In this document: one piece after another, positions 48,594 to 59,059 of the stretch | Layout: each line of letters starts with the position of its first letter | Numbering within the stretch: the first letter of the stretch is position 1 | Source of the DNA: Lonicera japonica | Taxonomy: Eukaryota > Streptophyta > Magnoliopsida > Dipsacales > Caprifoliaceae | DNA: 64,000 nucleotides | Reading direction: 5' to 3' | NCBI GenBank assembly: GCA_021464415.1 | Contig: CM038470.1 | Location: 24,143,601-24,207,600 of the forward strand | Program-made: the position numbers and the translations under genes | Notes under the pieces: generated by a model | The model's input: the letters and a program-made list of their open reading frames with translations, nothing else | Databases searched by the model: none | What the model was told of the DNA's origin: nothing

Positions 48594-50040
48594 ATAAATT
48601 TTAAATACTTGCAAGTGCTCGAATCAATATATAGTATAGGTAAGGCAAGTGCGAGATCTAACACATAAGGATTCAAACAATATATTTTATAATTATCTTG
48701 TTAATTTTCACTAAATTCCTAATCTAGTTAAGAAAGTTTATGAGAATCAAACAAATTAAATAAAACAAAGCAAAACAAGTAAACTAAAGTAATGGAACTA
48801 AATTAAATAATGTTAAGTAATATAACAAAATTAATGAATTGATTAACTAGGGTTTCAAAATCATATATTTAATATCATCTTACTAAGTATTCATGCGCAT
48901 AAACTCTACTCTACTCTTATCTCGCAACAATTTGGTTTGTTGACTCTATTATTTGCGAAAAAATAAAATCATTCAAATTTAATTAATTAATAAAATAAAA
49001 TTATAATTCTTTCACAACCAAACTTATGTATAAGGTCAAAACACTCACTATATCCGACAAAACACACCATGTCCGCTCTTAACAAATCATAAGGTGAATC
49101 CGAGAAAAAATAATGAGAATCTAACTTTATTTTTTATCAATTAAAATAGGCATCCAATAAGAAGAATTGCATTTAACATTAAAACATTAACTTTGTAGAG
49201 TCAATTGGCATGAACACGCAAAATAGAATCAATTAAATATACTCATTCTAATTCTAGCACAAATTTACGCTAACATTAATAAAATTAAATAACAAGAAAT
49301 AATAAAATTAAAGTAAACTTACTTTGCATGAAATTAATTAACTAAATTTTTTTTTTAAAGTCTTCGAGCAATATAAAAAAAAAGAAAAAGAAAAAGAAGA
49401 AGAAGAAGAAGAAGAAGAAGAACAAAGTAGAGAAAAGAAGGTAGTGCTCGGCTAGAGAAGCTGTCGGTTGCTGTGTACACGGCTTCCATAATTGTTGTGG
49501 TTGGCATCTCCTTTTATAAGGTGCTTTCCTTTGTTTTAATAAGGCTTGAGCTTTAAGGAAATTTTTTTTTTACATGGCCATAGACTTGGGTCCCAAGCTG
49601 CATTGGGCTTCTCCTATTTAAAAGCTTGTTAGGCATTTCCTTTTTAATTTTATGCCTGGTGAGTGAGCTTGAGACCATACTTGAGTACAACGAATTTTTG
49701 CTTTTTTAAATTGCTGTATTTTACGTCGCAATTTAGGATCTTGACATGACTGAATTTGAAAAAAATACTGAAATAGAAAGTTATAGATCTAGAAATTCTT
49801 TTGAAAATAGGTTTAAGAATAACATGATTTGGAGTTTCGAGTAAAAAGTTACGTACTCAGAAGTATTGACCAATTTTAGGTGTCTTCACTCACTTTAATT
49901 TCTTTATTTTTCTCAATCTTCTCAATTTCTTTTCTAACACCTGAGAAGCATTAAGAAAATAAGAATTAATGATAATATATATATATTCTCCAAAGTACAA
50001 ATTAATAAACTAAAATATATCAATTTCTTTGCACGACAAT
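48594..50040. repeat. Probable solo LTR of a Ty3-gypsy element (approximate)
   Basis: Begins TGTGATAAATTTTAAATACT followed by CAAGTGC, TATAGTATA and CGAGATC.AACACA, the same order of motifs as the U5-side edge of the Athila LTR at 41690. 48610-48850 matches 4530-4750. A (GAAGAA)n run lies at 49396-49422. The right boundary near GCACGACAA (about 50040) is estimated from where module sequence resumes. No internal domain flanks it. Confidence 0.45.
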
Positions 50041-50159
50041 TCGGTCCTAACTACTTCCTACAACTAATTAGTCTTGCTTTTTTCATTACTAATTGAATGT
50101 GTAATGCATAATTTCACACAATTTGTAGTGTGTACACAATTCAACAGTTTACTATGTCT

Positions 50160-50340
50160 ATCAATTAGACCAAATTTTTAATGCTAATATTCCAAAAAGA
50201 AAGGGTGGCTCCTCGTATAGAGCGTGTCCATTTGCAAAGTGTTAGTACTTGCAAATAGTACAAGTGATTTTCCATGGGGGGTTATCATAATAAAAAAAGA
50301 ACAAGAGAATATGTGGTACCAACATAAAAGCACTAGAGAC
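50160..50340. repeat. Spacer module Y, copy 3
   Basis: Matches 45005-45170 (GGTGGCTCCTCGT, CATTTGCAAA.TGT.AGTACTTGCAAA, GTACAA.TGATTTTC). Continues module X interrupted at 47640. Confidence 0.6.
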
Positions 50341-50344
50341 TGAA

Positions 50345-51880
50345 AGAGCGGAGCTGGTGCTTAACAATGTCTAAATTCGTAATATAGTTCTTTCGAATCC
50401 CGTATAATTCTGATTTTGCATACAAATGTGTAAGAAAAAGGCTTATATACTTTTTCCCTTATAATTTTTTTATCAGTTTTCTCATAAAACGTATTGACAG
50501 CTCTGAGTAAACCTTCTTGCACGTAGAATAAGATAGAGGGACATATCATATGAATTAACATCTCATAGAAGCAAATAGACCGTCGGAATTTTCTCCGACG
50601 TTTCAGGTCTAATTTAAAGTGGGATTGGGAGCCGCATTTGTGGATTCTCACATTGGCAACTCAGCTGGGGATAAAAGAAAACTAGGATTTTATGTGTGGA
50701 CTTTATGTTTACATATTTTATATCTTGCATGCTTTACTATTTTCCTTACTTGTATTCAACAGGCCTTCACGTGGTGCGAAGACTTTTATTTTGCAAACTT
50801 GACTTAGAGGCGCACTAGGTTCCCAACAGATGAACTTAGACGTATGCTTAAGGCTTTTGAATATAGAACTAGGTGCTGGCCAGACCTGTTCAATTGTTGG
50901 GATATGAAGAAATACATTCTTTCTTTCTTTTTTTAATAAAAACTGCAAAAAATTCAAACACACCAAAAGCGAAAATCATAAAACACTGAACATATTGTTA
51001 TTTACGGCACCACCAATTGTGCATAATCTATGAGTGTGAGTCTCACCTTAAACCCAGGAAATATTATATATGAGTAGGGGGTTGGTTTTCAGGCCAACAC
51101 AAACCCAAAGCATTTATTTACATTCTCCTTGACCAAGTATGCTCCTAATGTATATTGAGTGACAAAAATACTCACGTAGCCGAAAAGTACATCAAAAGTT
51201 CCTTGCACGTACTCTCTACTAAGTATATCGCATGATCTTGCAAAATATGAGGGAGCCTAATCCTTCACCATGCTTTACCTACACTGCATGTAGGAAAAGT
51301 CCAACTTATAAGATTGATTTCTTTGTTATTCACTATCAATCGTGAGGAAATGTGTAAATTAGGGCCTCATCATGTCTATCTCTCACAAAGATACTGGCAA
51401 GTACAGCCAAATGCTGACCAACCTCCGTTGTTGAAACTCACTATAAGATTACCTCCTCGTGATTTTCCCATTCACTTCTCATATGAAAAGCAATCAAAAG
51501 GAAATATATTGTTATTTTTTTAAAACTAAAAAGAACAATTTTCGCAAGGGGGGAGCGGAAGAATCGGGCAAGCCAAAGGAACGTCGCTCCCTACCTCGAC
51601 TTTTCTAGAGGATTCATTCAAGTTGCAAATGCGGATTGTTTTAACCACACGAAAAACTTGGTTTTTGATCTCTTGCTTACCAATTTGTTTTTTTGCGTTA
51701 AACATGGAGATGTTTCCCTTTTTCCCTTTTTATCTCTTTCATCTACGATTAAGAAATTCAAGTATTGCTATTTCGAAGCCACAAACTAGTAGATTAGTAA
51801 AGCAAAGACCATATTGACAGACTACTCAAACTAGAGTCTCCATCAATAAAGCATGTCAATCCAACCACGACAATTGTAAG
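50345..51880. other. Unrecognised, possibly transposon-derived sequence
   Basis: A short hairpin (GTCGGA/TCCGAC nested in AGACC/GGTCT) lies at about 50578-50612. Around 50761-50880 a translated stretch with one stop (RFPTDELRRMLKAFEY) loosely resembles the FP..LRELLAAF motif of the element at 60.8 kb, but too weakly for a call. The rest shows no recognisable domain. Confidence 0.35.
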
Positions 51881-51914
51881 GATGACTGGCCTTGCCTCAG
51901 TGGCACCTGATGTC

Positions 51915-52930
51915 AGATCAGACAAGGCCGTTAGGGCATCAACTTGAATCAGACAAGGCCATATGGGCATCCACCAACCTCAAATTAAACATGATGATCA
52001 AGATCCATATCAATCATAAATCAGATAAGGCCATTAGGGCTTCCATTAATTAAACGATTAAACAACATCGCCAAGGCCTTCACAAAGAAACGTTCATACA
52101 AGGCTTCCACCACTAAACTATTAGAGAGCATCGCCAGAGCCTCCACTAAGAAATTAATTATTAAAAAGCATTGCCAGGGCTTCCACTGACTAAATAATCT
52201 GACAAGGCCGCAAAAGCCTCTATCAATCATAAATCAAATAAAGATGACAGGGATTCCACTAACTATAGATCGGGTAGGGCTGCCAGGGCATCCATCGATC
52301 CCATATTATAAAAGGCCACTAAAACCTCCATAACCTTTAAATCAAACAAAGCCACTAGGGCCTCCATTAACCATGGATCAAGCAGGGCCCCCGATGACCT
52401 CAGATTAGAAAAGGCCACCAGAGCCTCTATTAATCATTGATCAAACAAGGCCACTAAGGTATCCTTAGATTTCAGATCGGATAAAACCATTAAAGCATCC
52501 ACCAGCCATATATCAGACAAACTAAAGCCTCTATCAACCTTAGATCGGACAAGGCTGTCAGGGCCTCCACTGAATATAGATCAGACAAGGACTCTAAGGC
52601 ATTCATCGACCTCAAATCACACAAGGCTGTCAGGGCCCACCAACCTCATATTAGATAAGGCGGCTAAGGACTTTATACACCTTAAATCAGACAAGGTTGC
52701 TAGGGGCTCCGTACACCTCAAATCAGATAAGGTTGCTAGGGCCTCTACTGACTATAGATCAGGTAAGCTGTTTGGAGCTTCACTAGTTATAGATTAGATA
52801 GGGTCTTTATGACCTCCATCGACCTCAGATCAGACAAAGCTACTAGAGCCTATATTGACCTCAGTTTACACAAGGCCGCTAGGACCTCCACCGACTATAA
52901 ACCAAACATAGTTGTCAAAATCTCCATAAG
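51915..52930. repeat. Degenerate minisatellite, 36-bp unit
   Basis: A unit close to AGATCAGACAAGGC..CTAG / GGCCTCCA.C.ACCTC repeats in register about 28 times with substitutions and small indels. The 36-bp period is clearest at 52680-52930. Unit length divisible by three allows a 12-residue periodic peptide in either direction (about 52021-52230 on the minus strand is open), but other stretches are interrupted. GC is higher than the flanks. No other array like it occurs in the window. Confidence 0.85.
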
Positions 52931-53289
52931 AATTATCAACTATTACTCTCATTGAGTAAAGGGTTGCACAGACTTTCCATTAATCACCATCACATTTGAT
53001 ATGGGTTGAAGAGATGTCGGCCAATAGGGCACTTCCCATGTATCATCTAAAGAAATTTAATAGTCCGAGATCTAAGTCATAGACCCAAAACTAGTTATAT
53101 TAGGATTGATGTGACTCTATTTGAGCTAGCATATAAAGACCTTAGGGTTATTGTCCCTAAGTCGAATCGTTATAAGCTATACTTCTCTTCCTCATCTGAG
53201 AGAGAGAACCTATTGAGCACTTCATGATTCAAATGTTGGAAGGCCACAAACCTATAAAACTTTCGCATTATATAACGTAAATGATTTAT
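52931..53289 (+). other. Possible LTR/promoter-like fragment
   Basis: Contains CATATAAAGACCTTAGGGTT (about 53131) with a GTTATTGTCCCTAAG phrase and, further on, CTCTTCCTCATCTGAGAGAGAG, an arrangement seen at retrotransposon LTR promoters. Together with the minisatellite it may be the 3' part of a non-autonomous element. No second LTR was found. Confidence 0.3.
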
Positions 53290-53381
53290 GAATGCTTCTT
53301 AAAGATTGATCCCTTAAGAACTAGACATGATTAGTATCCTTAGGACTTACGCTATTTAAATATTATAGACCTACCAAATTT

Positions 53382-53568
53382 TACATGGACAATGTAAATT
53401 TGTAAATGGGTATTGTTTATGACTGCAGTCACACCTGATGAATGTAATTTAGGTTCTTTATTATTATTCCTTAGAAAATTAATAAGTTTTTTGTTTCAAA
53501 GCTATAGAGTTGGGTATAAGGCTAAACATGCAAATGAGAGTGATAATGAAGATCAAATACGAAGGCAT
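53382..53568 (-). pseudogene. Subtilase 5'-end relic B
   Basis: Minus-strand match to the first 57 codons of the intact subtilase, from ATG at 53568, with the FSLYP signal-peptide text. It is disrupted after the signal peptide and stops at the same base as relic A (just after NYIVH), followed by GTAAAATTTG. Non-functional. Confidence 0.8.
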
Positions 53569-53900
53569 AGTGGTATCCATGAATATTGATTAAGAACAGT
53601 AAATTGGTACGTTACAAAGTTCTTGATAAGACTCGAATTCAGAACTTCTCCTGAATTTGGGTAGGAGTCTTACCAACTCGTCTAACCCACTCCTTTAATC
53701 CTAGAGTTTTCTTGCATTTGATTAGGATGAAGTCTAATGCCGAATGTAAGAACATTCCTCCTACTCTGCTATTTTCTTTATGATCATTACTTCAAAGCCA
53801 TTCCTTTTGATGTGAAATTTAAATCAATCAAACATACACTTTATGCCCAACAATAAAATGGAGAAAAACCCATAAATTCACTTAACATAAATGAAAAATT

Positions 53901-54063
53901 TGTTGAGAATGGTTGGCTCAAACCATTGATCCCATATGAAAATATTATATAACTCAATATGGGTGTATAAGTAAAGGAGTGTCAACACATATCAATAAGG
54001 CTTTTTCAAATAAAAACCTACATCTGTGGCTCAAAGATGTTTAACTTTTAGATAATATTGTTA
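53901..54063 (+). repeat. Solo TRIM-like LTR, family 2, copy 2
   Basis: Begins TGTTGAGAATGGTTGGCTCA and ends near ATAATATTGTTA. Matches 44569-44725. The following 54064-54300 is GC-richer (GCGCGGACCGGTGGGCCC) and unassigned. Confidence 0.55.
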
Positions 54064-54465
54064 TTATGTGCGCGGACCGGTGGGCCCAATTAGCACCCTG
54101 GACCCCAACCCATATGCTGGTGGACATAACAAAATTCAGTTCAAAAGCTAGTATCTTCTGCAGAGGTGCCCTTAAATTCATCATGTCCTTCCTCAACCTG
54201 AAAGCAGCATCATCTATATCTCGATAAATAAATAAATAAACTCTACTGTCAACTAATTTCCCTAATTGTATAATAATAGCCTGCTTTGTGATCCCCGGGC
54301 ACTAAAAATTTGCGCAGCTATCTCAATAAAGATTCGAATCTTTTAAGCATACTACACCACCTATATATAAAGCAATTTGGCTGATCATGTATATATGTGC
54401 GTGCCTTATGGTTAGAAATATGTGTTTAAGAAAAGTCTTTTTTTTAAAATCACATAAAATATCTT

Positions 54466-55387
54466 GAGATAATGAGTTATAGGGTCTCGCTCCGTAATGT
54501 TTTACAACTCTAAGGACGGACCCATGTTTAATAAAGAAAAGTAGTACTAATTTCATAATTTGGTTTTATAGTAAGGAAACTTTTCATAATATTAATTTAT
54601 TTTAAGGAAAATCATAAATGTTGATGGACAAATTTACCCTTAATATAATGTGTGGATAAAATTTGCCCAATCTCCTTCACCTGTTTTCTACTCCAACACC
54701 TCGTGCTTTCTCTCTCTCTCTCTAAAATTGACCTACCATGCTCAGCTCCGACCAATGATCTCACCTCCTCCACCACCGCCACCACCACTTGACTCTCCGA
54801 TCGTATCGCCGAGAGGAGCACCGTTCTCATCTTCTTCTTCTTCTTCTTCTTCTTTTATTTGCAGTGGCAATTATAAAACAGATATAATTTTTTATTGAAC
54901 CGTTGGATTTAGCTGATTTTTGAATATCTTGTTCAGTAGACAAAGTTAAAGACGATCAGAGGTCATTTTGCTATCGAAATCGACCAATTTGGACAGCCCA
55001 GCGGGATTTTGAAAAAAAAATCTGATCGTAACTCTTTTTTTTTCTTTTTTATGAACCCTATGTCGATCCATATATATATATATATATGCATACATATATA
55101 TATATAATATATAGAGTGGATGTTAAACTCATCAATTTTGTTATTCTATCTTTTGTAATGGTGCTAAAATCATTTTAGCACTTTCTGATTGTTGTCCAAG
55201 TGGTACTACCTTCTAAATGTATTTAGCACCTTCTGGTTGCTGTTAGTATCATAATGAGATATGAGATGTTATAAGGAAAGGGTATTAGTGTCTTTTTTGT
55301 ACAATGTCATTAATTTACACGGCTAATTTTTAAGTGTCGTTTATAAGTATGTTATTATTATAAAGAGCCCTTATGCCCAATTGCTCC
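54466..55387. mobile_element. 922-bp non-autonomous Mutator-like element 1, possibly carrying captured gene sequence
   Basis: Flanked by a perfect 9-bp repeat AAATATCTT (54457-54465 and 55388-55396). Duplication copy A has a single version of the site (27802-27810). Ends are weak inverted repeats; the right end read inward (GGAGCAATTGGGCATAAGGG) closely resembles the end of element 2 below. The interior at 54640-54900 is richer in GC, with a proline-codon run and a (CTT)n run (54830-54857), which may be a captured host 5' region. No transposase. Confidence 0.75.
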
Positions 55388-55656
55388 AAATATCTTCAGT
55401 ATATCATATTTAAAAAAAATAAAAATTGAAATCCTGGCCACAATTTATTTTGTTGATTTAGAACAGTAGAAAAGTTCATTTTTTGGTCAAATTTGAAGTC
55501 TCGATGTGAGCTTTTGCTGATTTAATACGCCACTATTATTATTGTTATTTTGATTTCTTAATTTAATATCATGTACATTTGTCATTTAAGATGTTTCCTC
55601 ATTTGATAAGATCGAAGGAACTAATCCAAACTCTGCAGCAATACTAATATTAATAA

Positions 55657-56318
55657 GGGGCAATTAAAAAAAAGGGCTTATTAGAGAAATATTTTCACAC
55701 TCAAGCCAAGGAATAATTTTTTTTTAAATAAAGGGCCTATTTTTTATTTTATTGATAATATGACATGTATCTTTTTTTTTCATTATAAAATGACATCACA
55801 ACCCTAAAAATAAACTAAAAAATACCAATATGCATTAAAATATGGACTGCAATATGAACTTTGCAGTCTATATTTCACTGCAATATGAACTTTGCAGTCC
55901 ATATTTCACTGCAATGTGAACTTTGCAGTCAATATTTTTAGTGCAAAGTTCATATTGCAGTCCATATTTTACTGCAATGTGAACTTTGCAGTCCATATTT
56001 TTAGTGCAAAGTTCATATTGCAGTCCATATTTCACTGCAATATGAACTTTGCAGTTCATATTTTACTGCAATATGAACTTTGCAGTCCATATTTTTTGTG
56101 TAAATTTCATAAAAAGGGGTAATTTAGGTAATACATAACATGTTTTTATTAATTAAATGATATTTAAATTTATTCAAATACATTCATTTAAAATATAAAA
56201 CAAAATAGGCCTCTTACACTATTACCAATTAAAAATAGGCCCTTCATTCAAAAAAATATTATTCATTGGATTTTTGGTAAAAATCAATGTATAATAAGCC
56301 CTTCTACCTAATTTCTAG
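55657..56318. mobile_element. 662-bp non-autonomous Mutator-like element 2
   Basis: Flanked by a perfect 9-bp target duplication TATTAATAA (55648-55656 and 56319-56327). The left end begins GGGGCAATTAAAAAAAAGGG; the right end read inward begins CTAGAAATTAGGTAGAAGGG, and both continue CTTATTA. Copy A lacks it (about 28360). It contains an invertible tandem array but no coding sequence. The similar end of element 1 puts both in one family. Confidence 0.85.
55840..56093. repeat. Palindromic tandem array with units in both orientations
   Basis: About eight units of roughly 31 bp built on ATGGACTGCAA..., AACTTTGCAGTCCAT. Each unit can fold on itself (ATGGACTGCAA with TTGCAGTCCAT). At least two stretches (around 55935-55970 and 56012-56035) are the reverse complement of their neighbours. 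Confidence 0.85.
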
Positions 56319-56649
56319 TATTAATAAATGTTGGCTCCTCATTTATAGCGTGTATATTTATAAAACTTGTATTCTTAATTTTCACATGGGTGGCTTATTA
56401 TATATAATACTTTATTTATTTAGTACTAACCTATGTTTGTATGGCGGGATAAACTATTGCCAATTTCATAAAATAGTTTATTACTATGATATATAGATAC
56501 AGAGATGGCCTAACCTTTAGCTAGTTTAGATAAACTTCTCTGAGCTTTAGGGTGTTATCATGTAATAGGTTAATAATATATATGCGTATTTTTAGCAATT
56601 GAAATTTTTTTATTGTCATTTCATTTACTTTTGGATTTAAATTTTTAAT

Positions 56650-56770
56650 AAATTTGTGAATGATCCACTCATGCATAATATTGATCATCTCCACGAAATT
56701 TAATAAAAAAAATCTTCTATTTATACATCCAAAATAGCTATTATTTTATTTTTCAGAATGATTGTCCTAT
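56650..56770. repeat. Degenerate arm of the 14.5-kb foldback family
   Basis: Contains GATCATCTCCACGAAATTT followed by AAAAAA.TC, TATTTA.ACATCCAAAATAG and ATTGTCCT.T, in the order found in the right arm at 14835-14930. Only one arm is seen. Present only in duplication copy B. Confidence 0.45.
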
Positions 56771-57345
56771 TTAAAGCCGAACTGCGTATGTATAGCCACA
56801 TATGTGTGTACCTGTTAAAAGAATCTGACCTTTTAATGACCTTTTAAAATAATCATAAAATATCAATAATTCATCAAACCTTTGATTAATGATGTTGATC
56901 AATGGTCAATAATTTGTGATAATTCATTACGACGGTTTCAGGCTTTACATAAAGCCCTAGCTGACTCTAAAAAGATGTATGAAAACTTGAAGATAAACTA
57001 AGGCCAAGTATAGAGAAATAAAAGTAACAAAAGATAAATATATCTTAAAATAAGATTCAATTGGTTGATGTTCCAATTAATCTTTTCATTTAAAAAATAA
57101 TAATATGGCGCATTTTATTGGATGTAGTTAGTACATTTTTATACGATCATATTCTCACATTTGGTAATATTATTTCTAGAAATTACATGTTTTTAGTTTT
57201 GTGGGATCAAAATATTAGAGATTACATGAATCAGTCCAAATTTTAAATGTCAAAATATTCAAAATAAAGAAATAAAGTGGCTCCTCATTTTGAATTTTGT
57301 CCAGGAATCATAATGCTCTAGTTAAAATTTCAATAATTTTTAATT

Positions 57346-58276
57346 AAGTCTATTATTTATGTACATATTTAATTTTAATTAAATTTATTTTCTGCGTACT
57401 TATTTAATTTTAATTAAGTATATTATTTATATATTTGTTTAATAAAATTGCTTGTAATGTAGAGATAAAATGCAATAATGTTTTGTTTACGCCCTTCTAG
57501 TTGGACAAACTTGCAATTAGTTATTATTGTTCAATTACTTTTCATAATGTATTTTTAAAACGTTGATAAAATTGTTTTCAAAACTAGGAGGAGTCAAACT
57601 ATACAACGTACCGTCTGCAAAAATGAAATTGTGCAAACGCGTGGTTCTGGACCGGTACATTTATTTGACACAAGAATGCAATTTGGATATGTTTTGTCTT
57701 TCACATAGACTGCTGTATATCTGATACACTCCCCTCAAAAGTACAATTTCATATCAAATCAATTCCGATAAGACCTAAACTTTTTTGAAGATTCTAAAAT
57801 CAATCAAATGAGATATTTATAGAGATGATGATAATATATAATAAAAGCACATATATACATATCCAAAAGATACACAAAATCAAGTAAACATGTGACTAAA
57901 CATCTAAAATAACTTAGCTACCATAGCCGTGGCTTGCCATATAAACACATGTATAAAAAAATTAAGTCAGTATCAAAGCCCCGAACCCGTTGTCTTTTTA
58001 AACTCATTCGTCTCTTATGTACCTAAATTTGTTTAATAAAAACCGGGTGAGCTTACATCTCAGTAAGGGGGATAATAGGGAATAATATGTTTAAAATATA
58101 ATTAACAGTTTAATAACAAATCATACTTTAATAAATAATTCAATTTAAAACCATCATTTTTATAAAAACAATGCATGTTTATGCATATGCAGGTTATCTC
58201 CCTTGTTTCAACCATTATACCGCGTCACTAAGAGATACTGAAGTCGATCCCAATAATAATAATAATAATAGTAGCA

Positions 58277-58363
<87 letters not shown>

Positions 58364-59059
58364 GGTCTGACCACTCCAAAAGCTACCGAAGTCGAATCGA
58401 ATAATAATAATAATAATAACAATGGGCCTGACTGCCCCTAAGAGATATCTCAAGGAATATCATAATATATAGCATCATATCAGAATTGGACCACACGTCC
58501 ACCAATATCATATAAATATAACCACTAGTGTCTTACAGTTGTCTAGATTTTCGGACTCCATACCGTTGGCTCTAAACAGTCGACAATTTGCTGACCTTCA
58601 GAGGTTTAGGGATTTTCAACCCAAAGGCACCAAGCCCTACCTATTTTCATACAAGCAAGCACTAGTCATACCCAATTTCGTTCATCGTCGGGAGGCCATA
58701 AATATATCAACTAGCTAATCACCATTGACAAATTAACCGAAATCTTGCCAATTCCAAGAATATATCATCATAAGCATAGAAAGCTACCAATGTACATAGA
58801 TAAGATATATAAGTTCTCCAAGAGATAGATATTCGAGACATATGCCTTAGAGAATTTTTTATATAGCCAAGCTACCGGGTTAACACAATATTGATGCAGC
58901 TCATGTTTATGATGCCAAATATCTCAATATGAAGAATAATTATGCAAGTTTAATCCCATATGATGTAAGGTTAATCAAACATAAATTTTAAACAATTCAA
59001 TAAAAAAAATAGGATATAGAACTCGATGTTTCAATTTTAAAATTTTTAATAATTATTTG
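57346..59059. other. LTR-like spacer with AAT microsatellite
   Basis: No coding sequence. The stretch from about 57720 with ACCGGGTGAGCTTACATCTC (58045) and ACCGCGTCACTAAGAGATAC (58220) reads like a plant Ty3-gypsy LTR, but ends were not found. The phrase TAC.GAAGTCGA...AAT-run...GGG.CTGAC occurs twice (58240-58380 and 58385-58435). Confidence 0.35.
58251..58362. repeat. (AAT)n microsatellite
   Basis: About 36 AAT units, interrupted once near the left end by GTAGCAGT. A second short run lies at 58401-58421. Confidence 0.95.

Larger units (their letters stand above)
53290..57345. repeat. Segmental duplication, copy B (pairs with 26790-28955)
   Basis: Same order and strand as copy A. It carries a TRIM-like LTR (53901-54063), two Mutator-like insertions (54466-55387, 55657-56318) and about 450 bp extra at 56590-57050 that A lacks. 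Confidence 0.85.

Noticed and set aside
51915..52930. CRISPR-like array of regular repeats
   Set aside because: Units are contiguous and diverged, without unique spacers, in a plant genome; a minisatellite fits.
54612..54898. A real proline/serine-rich gene at 54.6-54.9 kb
   Set aside because: Short, low-complexity, inside a non-autonomous transposon and open on both strands. Kept only as a possible captured fragment.
58171..58453. Frames giving poly-Asn, poly-Tyr or poly-Ile
   Set aside because: They are translations of the AAT microsatellite.
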